This document shows, piece by piece, positions 9,356 through 19,148 of a stretch of DNA of 64,000 nt. Within the stretch, counting starts at the first letter, position 1, and each line of letters begins with the position of its first letter. The DNA is from Leishmania donovani (Eukaryota; Euglenozoa; Kinetoplastea; Trypanosomatida; Trypanosomatidae): positions 5,001 through 69,000 of the forward strand of contig NC_018258.1 of the NCBI RefSeq assembly GCF_000227135.1, written 5' to 3'. Position numbers and translations under genes: made by a program. The notes under the pieces are model-generated. The model was given only the letters and a program-made list of their open reading frames with translations. It searched no databases and was not told where the DNA came from.

Positions 9356-10996
9356 CTATGCCACGCGAGCGTCAGCGAGCTTGGTGCTGTAGGTGCTCGG
9401 CTCGCGCCACTGCGCCTGGTCGGCTTCCAGAGACTCGTCGTTCTCCCCTGCTGCTGGCAGCGTTTCGTCCTCGCGGAACTTGGGCAGGGTCGGCGCAATA
9501 ACCATCGGGACGAACTGGAAGAGCATGAAGAGAGGAAGCGCCTTCCAATAGCCATTCACCTCGGTAACACCCAAGCTCGACATGAAGGCCACCGTGACGG
9601 CAGTGCTCACCACGCCGCCGCCGGAGACGCTGACGCTGTAGAGCTGGAACGCCGCCGTTTCGTAGAAGCGCGGCGCCTGCATAGCCGCCAGCGAGAGAGT
9701 CGGCATGAAGGCGAAGCGCAGGCAGGCACTCACAACGACCGACTCGATGGGAATGAAGACGTTGTAGTTGAACTTGCCGTTGGTGCTGCCCATCACGCCC
9801 CAGAAGTGGAAGAAGGTGCCGAAAGCCCAAGCGCTGCAGCCGGCGAGGCAGATGATGAAGGGGTTGGCGCGGAACATGCGACCGTGCGAGGCCTCGGAGT
9901 GCTGCGCAAAGTACATCCACAACGCGTACGCCAGCGCACCGAGCAGGGCGCCGAGAGAGCCCAGAATGGAATTGGCCTGGCGAAGACCCAGTGAGAAGGT
10001 TTCGGTGTACTGGTATTCGAAGGAGAACTTGGTATTGTACAGCGCGTCCGGCAGCATGAAGTAGATGAACGTGAAGCACAGAATGAACATGAACCGCCCG
10101 CCAAAGGCTTCCTTGCGAGTGGAGATGGCCTGCTTGCCCATGTTAAGCGTGTTGCGGTAGAAGACGACGGGCTCGGAGGTGCGGATAGCGGCCCTGCGGT
10201 AGTCCGTGTAGTAGTAGCGCTTCGTGAGGAAGAGAACCTGCAGAATGAGCACGCAGCAGCAGATGCCGGCGATAAGACACATCCAGCGGTAGTTGACGTA
10301 CGGCTTCATGGCGTCGCCGTAAGCAAACTGGTAGAAGATGGTCTGAATCAGAGAGCCCGCCGTACGCCACACCATCGCCTGTGACATCAGCCCGCCGATG
10401 CGAGCCGACGTTTCATGTGACGACTCAACAAGCCGGTTGCCGTAGTTGATTACGACGGCGTTCATGGGCATGTAGATGAACATCGTTGCCACCTGCATGA
10501 TCCAGGCGAGCACGAGCATGCTGCTGTACTGATTCTCGATGTTCTTGGTCGCAAAGCAGACGAAGCAGACAATGGCGTTGATGACGCAGGCGATGATGAT
10601 GACTGGGCGGAAGCGTTCGCGTCCAACGCGAATCAGGTCGACGATCAGACCAAACACCGGGCCCAGGTATAGCATGTTGTAGCAGAGTGAGTAGAACTGC
10701 TTCTGCTGCGCCGTCGTCCACGAAAAGTAGTTCGTCGTGGCAAAAGAGCCGAGTACGTAGTTCATGTTCTGCGTGATGGTGCTCGTCAGCAGGAAGAGAC
10801 CGATGCGCCATGGAAGGAAGATGGGGACGTGGCTCATGTCCATCTCCTCATTCATCATGTTGTCCCAGTAGCTGTTCATCCACGACTTCTCGGTTGCAGC
10901 GCCATTGCCGCACGACGTCGGCCGTGGGTGCCTTTCGTCGTCCTCGGCGTTTACATTCTCAGTGTCACCCTCCCTCTGCGACTTCCGGCGAGACAT
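9356..10996 (-). CDS. Twelve-TM major-facilitator-type transporter, distantly BT1-like
   Basis: A 546-residue integral membrane protein with a polar N-terminus of about 55 residues and 12 predictable membrane segments. A charged loop lies between TM6 and TM7 (around TKRYYYTDYRRAA). After TM2 there is a loop reading GLIVDLIRVGRERFRPV. It is comparable to the TM2-TM3 loop of MFS proteins and to the kinetoplastid folate/biopterin (BT1) carriers, which have a similar GxxSD-type loop. The substrate cannot be told from sequence. The first true ATG in frame is at 10994-10996; a frame extension of three codons begins with TTG. Assignment to the MFS fold is fairly secure, but BT1 kinship is only suggestive. 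Confidence 0.75.
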   Translation of the reverse strand: MSRRKSQREGDTENVNAEDDERHPRPTSCGNGAATEKSWMNSYWDNMMNEEMDMSHVPIFLPWRIGLFLLTSTITQNMNYVLGSFATTNYFSWTTAQQKQFYSLCYNMLYLGPVFGLIVDLIRVGRERFRPVIIIACVINAIVCFVCFATKNIENQYSSMLVLAWIMQVATMFIYMPMNAVVINYGNRLVESSHETSARIGGLMSQAMVWRTAGSLIQTIFYQFAYGDAMKPYVNYRWMCLIAGICCCVLILQVLFLTKRYYYTDYRRAAIRTSEPVVFYRNTLNMGKQAISTRKEAFGGRFMFILCFTFIYFMLPDALYNTKFSFEYQYTETFSLGLRQANSILGSLGALLGALAYALWMYFAQHSEASHGRMFRANPFIICLAGCSAWAFGTFFHFWGVMGSTNGKFNYNVFIPIESVVVSACLRFAFMPTLSLAAMQAPRFYETAAFQLYSVSVSGGGVVSTAVTVAFMSSLGVTEVNGYWKALPLFMLFQFVPMVIAPTLPKFREDETLPAAGENDESLEADQAQWREPSTYSTKLADARVA

Positions 10997-11610
10997 GCGC
11001 GACAAAGCGGTGGCGCCGTGTGGGGCGAGAGAGTGTGGCGGGTGGGCGGGGAAAGCGGGAAGGGCCGCGGAAGGCGGTGGACGTGGGCGGGCGGAGGGGT
11101 GAGTTCGTGTTAGAGCTGCTCAAAGCAAGGGCTGTGGCACACAAGATATGTGGGGGCTGTGCGGGTCCATTCGCGTGCGAAGAGCATCCCATGTGTGGAG
11201 AGAAGACAAGGGAGGGGACAGGCGAATAGGCAAGCGCAAAATGGGGAGGGGTGCGGGAATTGGCGGCGCAGAAGGAGCGGCCGAGCGCAGTTTGAAGGAA
11301 GTGGCCTCCAAGCGAGCAATGCGTGAGCCGGCCAGTTCCAAAAAAAAAAGAATGACGGCAGTAGCGGCAGAGACATCGGCGGTTGTGTTGCCGTGCGTAC
11401 GGCTGTACGCCGCCGCAGTGGCGCTCTGAGTGCCGCGCACAAACACCCCACCCACACACACACACCCACACACACAGACACCTCGTTACATGACGAATCG
11501 GTGATGCTCGGGAGAGCTCATGGCTGCCGTTCCTCTGCGTAGCCGGTCCACACCCTACAAGAACGTAACACGACACACGAGAACAAAAAAGAACGAACAC
11601 CGAAGCTGTG
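10997..11610. other. Spacer between the cyclophilin and transporter genes
   Basis: No gene seen. It contains purine-rich plus-strand stretches at about 11190-11300 (candidate polypyrimidine tract for the transporter mRNA) and a CA-repeat cluster. Confidence 0.6.
11440..11482. repeat. CA-rich repeat
   Basis: Imperfect (CA)n with CCCA interruptions, in the probable 3' UTR of the cyclophilin mRNA. Confidence 0.9.
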
Positions 11611-12300
11611 CTAGAGCTCCATCTCCTTCACCACACCACAGTCGCTGATGAGCACAGTCTTGCTGGGCTTACCGTGCGGCGTGCCGTAGCTCTCCAGTTT
11701 CTTCACATGCTCGTAGCCGTGGAGGACCTGGCCAAAGACGACGTGCTTCCCATCCAGCCACGGGCACGCTATGGTGCAAATGAAGAATTGCGAGCCGTTG
11801 GTGTTGCGACCGGCGTTGGCCATGGAGAGAATACCGGGGCCCTTGTGCTTGCCGGCCTTGCCGTCGAAGGACTCGTCCTTGAAGCGCGTGCCGTAGATGG
11901 AGCAGCCGCCGGTGCCGTTGCCCTTCGTGATGTCGCCACCCTGAATCATAAAGTCTGGGATGATGCGGTGAAAGGCGCAGCCCTTGTAGGTGAGCGGCTT
12001 GCCATCTGGGGACGTGCTGCTAGTTCCACGGCACAGCTCGCGAAAGCTCCTCGCCGTGACGGGGACGGTGTCGTCAAACAACTCAAACTCGATCCGCCCA
12101 ATCGGCTCCTGGGTTGCCATGCCGAAAAAAGAGGACCCGCCCTGCTCCGCCACGTCAAAGAAGACTCGACTGTTGCGCGAGTTGGTGGTGTACGGTGTCA
12201 GGTATGGCTTGCTCGCTGGGGCCGCGTTTGCGCTGGAGGAGGCGAGGTACGAATGCACCGCACTGCCTGCCACGAGAGCGCACGAGAATCGAAGCGCCAT
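11611..12300 (-). CDS. Cyclophilin-type peptidyl-prolyl cis-trans isomerase
   Basis: A 229-residue protein with a non-conserved N-terminus (1-50; Ser/Ala-rich and lacking acidic residues until about 48) followed by a complete cyclophilin domain (about 47-227). The active-site signature FHRIIPDFMIQGGD and the GSQFFICT strand are intact. The Trp needed for cyclosporin binding is present in the segment PWLDGKHVVFG. The enzyme isomerises Xaa-Pro bonds during folding. The leader resembles a mitochondrial presequence, so organellar targeting is possible but uncertain. The ATG is at 12298-12300. The divergent cyclophilin leader distinguishes it from cytosolic CyPA, which starts directly at the domain. 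Confidence 0.93.
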   Translation of the reverse strand: MALRFSCALVAGSAVHSYLASSSANAAPASKPYLTPYTTNSRNSRVFFDVAEQGGSSFFGMATQEPIGRIEFELFDDTVPVTARSFRELCRGTSSTSPDGKPLTYKGCAFHRIIPDFMIQGGDITKGNGTGGCSIYGTRFKDESFDGKAGKHKGPGILSMANAGRNTNGSQFFICTIACPWLDGKHVVFGQVLHGYEHVKKLESYGTPHGKPSKTVLISDCGVVKEMEL

Positions 12301-12855
12301 TAGGTAACAACGAGGAGGAGAAGAAAGTGGTGTTGGGGTGGGAGTGCTGCCGGGTGACTTTCCCTACCACACAGAAAGGAGGCGGGCGTGGGCGCGAAAG
12401 AATCGGCGTAGGACAGGCAAAGGACGACAACCACAAAAAAGCACACGGAGGCGAGGAGAGGCGAAGGGCGGGGCCCGCTCACCGGTTGAGGAGCCCAAAG
12501 AAGATAGAAGAGGATGGGAAAAGGTGAAGGCAACAAGAACGACGCGCCGGAGACGGGGCGGTGTAGAGAGAGAGAGGAAAAGAGACGACCTTGTTGGTTG
12601 GCAGGCTGTGCATCAGGTGCGCATCTGCGAGTAAGAGGGTGATAGGCAGGGGGACAGCGCAGGCGTGTGCGTACGCTGGTGGCGAGAGCGTTGGTGGCGG
12701 TGCTCATTTGCTCACCTCTCACGCACCACGCACGAAGGCCCGCTGATGTGTTAATGCCGTGGCCGTTTTCGTTCTTGACGAGGTGCGCGACGTCGACATA
12801 ACAATGAGGCCAGCAGGCGAGAAGGGGGGGGAGGACTGCGTCTTCTTCCGGTAGA
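12301..12855. other. Spacer upstream of the cyclophilin gene
   Basis: No gene seen. The plus strand is purine-rich from 12305 to about 12580, which provides polypyrimidine tract for cyclophilin trans-splicing. A G8 run is at 12824-12831. Confidence 0.6.
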
Positions 12856-13257
12856 TTAGTAGCCTGGTGGTCGTGGAAGGTTCTGGATGGCGCGGGCGAT
12901 GGCGCTAGTGCCGTCGATGGGCGTAATGCCCCACCAGCGATATCGGAAGTAGCAGAATGTGAAATACACAACCAAGACGATGGGGCCGATGACGGACACG
13001 TTGGCCACGGTGAGGAGCTTCTTGATTTTGAATTTCTGATCCACCGGCACCTTGCTCAGTTTATTCTCGAACATGGACAGCTCCTCGTTGCGCTCCTTCC
13101 AACGGCGGTAGGACCAGCGGTTGATGGGGTGGGTGTCCTTGTTCTCCTCCCAGTAGGTGCGCTCCCGAAGCGCGTCCTTTTTGAGCGTCTTGTTGAAGGC
13201 GTACAACCGCGCTGCGTTCACACGGCCTGCCGCCCCTTTCCTCACAAAGTTTGTCAT
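12856..13257 (-). CDS. Conserved-looking small one-TM protein, probably mitochondrial
   Basis: A 133-residue protein not recognised as a named family. Residues 1-70 are strongly basic with aromatic positions (including NRWSYRRWKERNEEL). A hydrophobic segment at about 84-106 (VSVIGPIVLVVYFTFCYFRY) would span a membrane. A short tail ending in LPRPPGY follows. A basic N-terminus, one membrane span and small size are common in trypanosomatid-specific inner-membrane respiratory or ATP synthase subunits, but the assignment is inference. The ATG at 13255-13257 starts the open frame. A similar architecture occurs in the 127-residue protein at 26620-27003. Confidence 0.75.
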   Translation of the reverse strand: MTNFVRKGAAGRVNAARLYAFNKTLKKDALRERTYWEENKDTHPINRWSYRRWKERNEELSMFENKLSKVPVDQKFKIKKLLTVANVSVIGPIVLVVYFTFCYFRYRWWGITPIDGTSAIARAIQNLPRPPGY

Positions 13258-13602
13258 GCTATTCTGCGGCGTCGCTCCGGTGCATATGCGAGGGGCATAA
13301 ACAGAAAAAAAAAGGATAGATGCTGTTTACAGCAGGATCGGGAGGCGATGGTGGAGAGGGAGTCAAGGACAGACCGGAGTAGACCGCGCTGAGGGTATCG
13401 ATGAGGTCACTTCGGCATTTGCACGGAGCCGCACGACAGCAGATGAGGGCGCGAAAGAGATGATTGCCGTTTCATCGCGGATTCACGCGTGCATCCTCAA
13501 TGTTGCCGTTGACGTTTGATTCGTTGTGTGGTTGTGCTCGTCGACGGAGTTCATGGCTCATGAGATCGCAGCAGCGTTGTCGTCGCCACCCGTGAGCGCC
13601 GC
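13258..13602. other. Short spacer
   Basis: No gene seen. The purine-rich stretch at about 13300-13380 could serve as the polypyrimidine tract for the 133-residue protein's mRNA; the rest would be the 3' UTR of the helicase gene. Confidence 0.55.
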
Positions 13603-16455
13603 TCACGACAGCGTCTTCTGCGCGCGGAGGTGTGCTTTGCTGGAGAGGTGCGACTCCCACTTCAAAACAGAAACGTGCTCTCGGCAGATGCGACACATAA
13701 CAGTGCGGCCCTTCGCAGCCGCGCTGGCGGCCTGCTTGCCCTTCCGCTTTCTCACCCTCTTCTCCTGTCGGGGCTGCTGGGCTCGACGCGGGGGCACAAT
13801 GCCCTTGCGCAGGTTGTCGAGCGTTTCCATTCGCACGTGCTTCTGCGGGTATCCGGGGAAGTGCAGGTGGAGGTACCTTTGAAACGCTGGCACCTTGTCC
13901 GCGTTCTCGTACAGCAGCTTGAACTGCATGTAGGACTGTGTGATCATTGTCACGTCGTTCTTTACAATGGCCCCGGAGGAGGCGCGCCGCTTGCGCCACC
14001 GCAGCCGGTACGCCGCACAGAGGCGGTCCAAGTCCGCCTGCTTCTCTGGTGGCAGCCCGACTTGGAGTCGGCTGTCCGCCTGGTTGACGTTCATGAGACA
14101 CCCCGCCAGCCGCTCAAACGGTGTCGCGTCGAGGCCGACGTAGCCGCCCTTGTGTATGTCGAGCGGCGGCACCGTCTTGTGTGCGCGGAGGTAGCGTTCC
14201 AGCGTCTGAAGGCACTCCTTCCACGGGTACGGCCCGTGCACGCCGTAGCGCTTCCATTGCGGCAGGCTCTCCAGGTCGCGCAGCTGGTGAACCTGGAGGT
14301 AGGTGGGGTCACCGCGCTCGTACATCTTGTAGCCGCGGCGCACGTACTGGTAGAACATGTTCATCGACACTGGCGTACCACCGACCACCCAGGCGTCGTT
14401 CGTCTTGGGGTAGCGGTTGCAGTCGTACACGATGCGCTTCATCTCCTCAAAGATGCTCTTCCACGGGAGCCGCGCGGCGCGGTGGAGGCGGTCGGTGTCG
14501 CGAGTGGAGTAGCGCACACCACGTCGAATAGCTGGCAGAACAAATCGGTGGAGCTTCTCCGACGTCAGCCTGAGCGAGCGAACGCCGACAACGTCGATGT
14601 CGTACGATTTCTTCTGAGGGTCGATCATGTACTCAAACAATTTCGGGTCCTCGTCCATGAGAGCATCCGTGAAAGGGATGAGAGTGGAGAAGCTCTGCAG
14701 GTTGATGGGGTGATCCGCGGCGTGTCTGCGGTCATAGACGGCTGGCAGAAAGACGAACGACGGCGGTTTGCCCTCCATCCTGTTCAGCGGCCGGCAAATG
14801 CTCTGGATGATGTCGCGCGAGCTGTATCGCGGCGCGGCGAAAAAGACGGCGTTGAGGTCCGGTATCTCCACCCCCTCCTGGAAAAGGCGCACATTCAGCA
14901 GAAGGCACCGCTTCGCCGTTGTGAAGGACTGTAGGGCATGGGCCACGGCCGCGGCGCCCATGCGCGAGTGCGCGATGAGCACGGAGAAGGCCGAAACGTC
15001 GCTGGGGGGTGTCTCCGCCATTAGCTCCTCGTACATCTTGAGAGCGTGGGCGATGTCGCGGCAAAAGACGAGCATCTTGTCCACCATGCGCATCGCCTCG
15101 AACAGGTATGGATTCATGTGCGACATCTTGCCGCCCAGCACGACGCGCACGGAGAAGGGGTTCACGTAGCCATCGTTGATGCCCTCACGAAGGTAGTAGC
15201 GGTAGGCGATGCCGCCAAAGTAGCCGGTGTCACTCATTTTGATGGGTGTGTCGTACGTGGGGGTGGCCGTGAGGAAGAGGCGCTGACCATGCAGTGGGAG
15301 CTTCAGCACGGTGTTGAACGCCGTATCGGCTGCGCTGCCGCACACGCGGTGGCACTCGTCGAAAACGGTGAGCTGAAAGATGTTTAGCTCCTTGAGCAGC
15401 GGCGATGAGTGGTACGTGGAGACGACAACCACTTTGGGATTGCCCAGGATGGTTTCTCTAATGACGTCGGGGTTCGTCGTCATGGACTGACACTTGTTCC
15501 CGCTTAGCACCACCGGGAGTGGGTCGGAGCCGATGAGGAGCAGCGGCGTGTCCTGCAGACCGTAGGCGACGAGTTTGCGCACCGTCTGCCGAAGCAGGGA
15601 AAGCCCAGGGACGAGGTAGAGAACGCGCCCGCTACTACCCTCCTGGAGGGTGCGCTGAATGATGTGGTACGCCACCGGTGTTTTGCCGCATCGGCACGCC
15701 ATCTGGCACACGGCTTTCTTGCGCTCGCGGAGCTCTGCCATGAGACGGGCAACGGCCTCCTGTTGGTAAGGCCGAAGCACGTCAAGGGAGTAGTCGTTGT
15801 GGTCGATCCAGGTGGAGAGAAAGCTGAAGTCTCCGCTGCAGAGGCCCTCCTCATCCTCCTCGCCTTTACTCACCGCAGGATAGACGTCTTCGTGGAGAGA
15901 CGAGTGAGGCGTGTGCATGCCAGCCTTGACGCCGTCGAGAACTTCACGGTACGGCGCAATGGTGGTAGAGACCATGGCGGGAGAGGGCGGGGCCGCGTCT
16001 GGATCCTCGTCCGCCACGGTGGCTTTCAAGCCGGTGAAAGTGTGCCGACGTGGCCGCTGCCGAGGGTCGGCTGATGACGCTGCGTCGAGCGTGCCTCCGT
16101 AATGCGGACGCATGCGTTGGACAACGGAGAGGCGCAGCTTGCGTGCGAGCACCGCCGCTGTCTCCGTCACCTCGTCCTCGCTGAGCCGAATCAGCTCGCG
16201 GTGCTCGACACGTTTCGCGCTCAGGCAAAACAGCACCGACTGCTCGAGCAGAAGCGCCTCCTTGCTGGTCTGGCACTCGAAGACGGAGACATAGTGCCAC
16301 TCCGGTGTAAAGCACGTCGTGAAAGAGGCCATTGCGAGGCGCGTCTCAAGGCAGGTGCTGTAGCCAATCTTCACAAACCCGGCAGCCTTCAGCCATGGGT
16401 GCTGCGCCACATAGAAGCCGATTGTCTGGAGGCGACATGATGAGCGGCTGAGCAT
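13603..16455 (-). CDS. Phage/bacterial-style SF2 helicase with GIY-YIG-like N-terminus and C2H2 finger
   Basis: A 950-residue protein. Residues 10-80 resemble the T5orf172/MUG113 branch of the GIY-YIG fold: GFYVAQHP, then FVKIGYSTCLETRLA, then WHYVSVFE and a late Glu in LLLEQ. The superfamily 2 core follows: motif I ACRCGKT (254-259), DECH (366-369), TATP (396-399), motif V FQEGVEIPDLNAVFF and motif VI QSICRPLNR. The C-terminal half carries at least two W/Y-rich modules like the bacterial helicase-associated repeat (for example SLPQWKRYGVHGPYPW). A C2H2 finger, CRICREHVSVLKWESH, ends the protein. The first ATG is at 16453-16455; the frame is open 20 codons further but without ATG. The function is unknown; DNA or RNA unwinding in nucleus or mitochondrion is possible. 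Confidence 0.8.
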   Translation of the reverse strand: MLSRSSCRLQTIGFYVAQHPWLKAAGFVKIGYSTCLETRLAMASFTTCFTPEWHYVSVFECQTSKEALLLEQSVLFCLSAKRVEHRELIRLSEDEVTETAAVLARKLRLSVVQRMRPHYGGTLDAASSADPRQRPRRHTFTGLKATVADEDPDAAPPSPAMVSTTIAPYREVLDGVKAGMHTPHSSLHEDVYPAVSKGEEDEEGLCSGDFSFLSTWIDHNDYSLDVLRPYQQEAVARLMAELRERKKAVCQMACRCGKTPVAYHIIQRTLQEGSSGRVLYLVPGLSLLRQTVRKLVAYGLQDTPLLLIGSDPLPVVLSGNKCQSMTTNPDVIRETILGNPKVVVVSTYHSSPLLKELNIFQLTVFDECHRVCGSAADTAFNTVLKLPLHGQRLFLTATPTYDTPIKMSDTGYFGGIAYRYYLREGINDGYVNPFSVRVVLGGKMSHMNPYLFEAMRMVDKMLVFCRDIAHALKMYEELMAETPPSDVSAFSVLIAHSRMGAAAVAHALQSFTTAKRCLLLNVRLFQEGVEIPDLNAVFFAAPRYSSRDIIQSICRPLNRMEGKPPSFVFLPAVYDRRHAADHPINLQSFSTLIPFTDALMDEDPKLFEYMIDPQKKSYDIDVVGVRSLRLTSEKLHRFVLPAIRRGVRYSTRDTDRLHRAARLPWKSIFEEMKRIVYDCNRYPKTNDAWVVGGTPVSMNMFYQYVRRGYKMYERGDPTYLQVHQLRDLESLPQWKRYGVHGPYPWKECLQTLERYLRAHKTVPPLDIHKGGYVGLDATPFERLAGCLMNVNQADSRLQVGLPPEKQADLDRLCAAYRLRWRKRRASSGAIVKNDVTMITQSYMQFKLLYENADKVPAFQRYLHLHFPGYPQKHVRMETLDNLRKGIVPPRRAQQPRQEKRVRKRKGKQAASAAAKGRTVMCRICREHVSVLKWESHLSSKAHLRAQKTLS

Positions 16456-17259
16456 TCCATCACACGCGGCACTGCGCGAGGGCGTGAGCGCGCGTCTGTA
16501 CCTCGTGTGTGCCACTGAGCAAGGAGGGTCGTCGTTTGGTGGGAGGGGATGGGGGGAGGGGGAGGGCTGAATTGAGGGAGCGAAAAGTAAAAGAGCCCCA
16601 ACGGTCGATATAGAGGAGTGCTTCTATGGGTCTATGAGGGGGATGCAAGACGAGGACGTACGAGGCGTCAGCGGTAATGATGCCGCCCCACACCTTTGTG
16701 AGTCTTTAGTGTCTGGCGAGTGCGAACACCAGAAATCCCGAAACGACGAGCTCGGTGAGGTAGCCTGCAGCCGCTGCCTCCTCACGGAATTCACAGAATG
16801 AGGGAGAAAGGGGCATAGGAGACAGAAAGGCACAAGCACGCGATTTTTCTCCGATCTCTAGGCTTTTTCAGAGTAGTGCGCTTGGCTGCAGTGAGCATCG
16901 CAGCAGCGGATACGAACTCCCCATCCCTTTAGTGCTGGTACTCAGACAGAGGCCTCCTTTCGCTGGTGAGAGCTCAAAACAAGCGCAACGACAAGGAAAG
17001 ACAGAGCGCATCACAACACTCCTCGTTCACCACTAAACGGTATCATCGTACAGAGCGAGGGAGGAGGGAGGTGGAAGAAATGCGATCGGCTCGCATCAGA
17101 GCCGCCTCGCTTGTAGGTTTCACTTTTCATTTTGTGGCCATTTCGCAACAGTTTGGCAGACTTCGCTCTGCCGCTCGCGTGTGCGACTACAACACTACCT
17201 GTGGCACTGCTGCCATCCCCGTTTCTTTCGAGCGCTTCTTTCTTAAGGGGGGGGGATCT

Positions 17260-17285
17260 CACAAACACACTCACTCACACACACA
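17260..17285. repeat. CA-rich repeat
   Basis: Imperfect CA/CTCA repeat directly after a G9 run, in spacer DNA. Confidence 0.85.
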
Positions 17286-17863
17286 GGATGAGGCTACATG
17301 CACATTTGTGTGCGTGCATGTTAAATAGAGAGAGAGACTTGCAGAGGATAACGTGCCTCGCTTTCCTTTGTTTTAGCGTGCTGGCGCATTCACCAGCTTA
17401 CCTTGCGCATTTAAGAGGAGAATAAGAAACCAAAATGAATTATGTCCTTTCGTTGATCTTATCGTGTGCGTGTGTGTGCTGATCAAGAGCCCCTTCCGTT
17501 TCTTTTTTTTCTTTCGCACGGTTTGCTTCTCTCATCTATGCCAACAGAGGCACGCAACAACAACAAAGACGCACACGCACACACACGCGCGCACACATCG
17601 GCGCATCGATTACGTCTCTCTCTCTCTCTTTGTTCCTTTTGTTGTTTCGCACCGATTTTCTTTTTTTCTTACGTCCGCCCCGGTGTGCCCGTCGACACGT
17701 CACACAGACGCCGCGGAGGCGCTCATTTTTGCCGTTGCCCCCTTTTTTACGCTCTCGTCTCTCTCTTCTCTTTCCTTTGCTTTGCTGGATGGCGCGAGTG
17801 CATGACGAGTGTGGGTGGGGTGGTGGTGGATAAGAAGAGGAAGAAGAGACATACAGAACGCAG

Positions 17864-17880
17864 CACACACACACACACAG
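17864..17880. repeat. CA dinucleotide repeat
   Basis: Uninterrupted (CA)n in the probable 3' UTR of the CCCH/RGG gene. Confidence 0.9.
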
Positions 17881-18180
17881 ACTTGCGTCAGAACGACACA
17901 GCCCAGAGAAGAAACCAACAGCGGGCCCGGAGAGGAGATATGCCCATCCACGCCGTAATCGAGAGAGAGGGAGAGAGAATAGGAGGCCGGAGGCTCATCC
18001 AACTAGACAGAGAGTGGCGCGCCCAAACGAAAAATGCGGAGACAGGAAAGCACAAAGGCGTCAAGGACTGCCGCGCATCGCTGAGTGTGTGGAAGCGTGG
18101 CACAGGGAATGCACCACGCAGAATGAGAGGAGATCACCTCGGCTACCCCCTACACGCGTTGGCATCAGCCCACAAACGTT

Positions 18181-18876
18181 CTACTCTTTCTTCTCCGCGT
18201 CCTCGACTTCCTTGTCTGCCACCGGCTTCTCAGGCGCCTTCTCAGCAGACTTCTCCTCCTTCTTCGCGACCGTCTTCTCCTCAGTCTTCTCCGGCGTTGA
18301 CTCGCCCGGCTTCTCGTTCTTCTTTGGTGCGTCCTCCTTCGCCGGCGCCTCAGCCTCGGCGTCCTTGGCGGTGCCGTGCACACGGCACTTGGCGCCAAAC
18401 TGGCACGCGCGACCCTTTACATCGTCGTGCAGAAAGCGGCATCCGTCGCCGAACTTGCACGAGCCCTGAAGGTTGAAACAGCAGGCGGTCTGGCGTTCCC
18501 ACTCGCGCTGGGTCTCGAGCGTGCCGCCGACAAAAGGCTTCTTGCGGCGTAGCGGGAGCCCGCCACGGCCGCCACGGAAGCCGCCGCGCATGTTGTTGTA
18601 GCCGCCACTACCGGCACTCGGATAGTACCAGCCACCGCGGCCGCGACCACCACGGTATCCGGGCATCGCCGGCGGGTACCCCTGCGGAACGTTGTACATG
18701 GGGTTACCCATCGGATAGACCTGTGGCGGCTGATAGTAGTTGACCGGGGGCTGGTTGTAGGCTTGTGGCGGTATGCCATCCATGTGGCGGCTCATGTTGT
18801 AGCCACCATCGTTGTAGGATGCTCGGCTGTACTGTGGCACCTGGCCCTGAGCATCGTAATGGGGACGCTGCATCAT
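18181..18876 (-). CDS. CCCH zinc finger RGG-box RNA-binding protein
   Basis: A 231-residue protein. Residues 1-70 are Tyr/Pro/Asn/Gln-rich and probably disordered. Residues 74-107 form an RGG box (GYRGGRGRGG, RGGFRGGRGG), a typical target of arginine methylation. A CCCH finger follows (C132 or C133, C140, C146, H150; CKFGDGCRFLH). Next comes a truncated second finger, CQFGAKCRVH (158-167), lacking its first Cys. The tail (168-231) is Lys/Glu/Pro/Ala-rich and disordered. Such proteins bind mRNA and control stability or translation, the main level of regulation in trypanosomatids. The ATG at 18874-18876 is preferred because the frame further upstream runs into the polypyrimidine tract and splice site. 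Which of the two adjacent Met codons is used is not decidable. Confidence 0.85.
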   Translation of the reverse strand: MMQRPHYDAQGQVPQYSRASYNDGGYNMSRHMDGIPPQAYNQPPVNYYQPPQVYPMGNPMYNVPQGYPPAMPGYRGGRGRGGWYYPSAGSGGYNNMRGGFRGGRGGLPLRRKKPFVGGTLETQREWERQTACCFNLQGSCKFGDGCRFLHDDVKGRACQFGAKCRVHGTAKDAEAEAPAKEDAPKKNEKPGESTPEKTEEKTVAKKEEKSAEKAPEKPVADKEVEDAEKKE

Positions 18877-18920
18877 CGTATCCGACAACGAGTAGTAGCA
18901 AGGATTAGATACACTGTGAT

Positions 18921-18995
18921 CTCTGGAGTGTCGGAGAATCGGCACGCGGTTGGCAAAGAGGGGAGAAGAAAGGGGGAGGTGGGAGGGGGAGGGGA
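18921..18995 (-). promoter_or_regulatory. Predicted trans-splice acceptor of the CCCH/RGG gene
   Basis: On the minus strand, 18995 to about 18960 is a near-pure polypyrimidine tract. The first AGs lie at 18921-18924 (ACTCCAGAG), about 45 nt before the chosen ATG. This decides the start: the longer open frame crosses the splice site. Confidence 0.5.
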
Positions 18996-19148
18996 TCAAG
19001 AGGCCTGGCAGGGAAGCGGTGGTCTGAAAAGGCGAGAGGGCACCCTGAATGCATCAGCGACGCGCAGCCGAGCCTATGGGAGAGGGGGTGCCTTTGACCA
19101 CCAGGAAGGAGAGCCCATATGAAAGGATCAGGTGGAGATGAGTGATCT

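Larger units (their letters stand above)
16456..18180. other. Long spacer of 1.7 kb
   Basis: No coding-like frame was recognised. On the minus strand it should hold a long 3' UTR of the CCCH/RGG protein mRNA and the helicase leader. The plus strand is purine-rich at 16530-16590 (candidate splice tract for the helicase). It contains a G9 run at 17247-17255, several CA repeats and CT-rich stretches on the plus strand around 17600-17780. Confidence 0.55.

Noticed and set aside
9356..10996. Calling the 12-TM protein a folate/biopterin transporter
   Set aside because: Only the TM2-TM3 loop is reminiscent of BT1 proteins; the evidence supports a general MFS-type call.
13630..14934. A 434-codon plus-strand open frame
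   Set aside because: It is the antisense shadow of the SF2 helicase gene; GC-rich third positions of the real gene remove stops on the other strand. The translation is rich in Val/Leu/Arg/His with no domain.
17466..18476. A 336-codon plus-strand open frame
   Set aside because: Begins in CA/CT low-complexity spacer and continues antisense through the CCCH/RGG gene.
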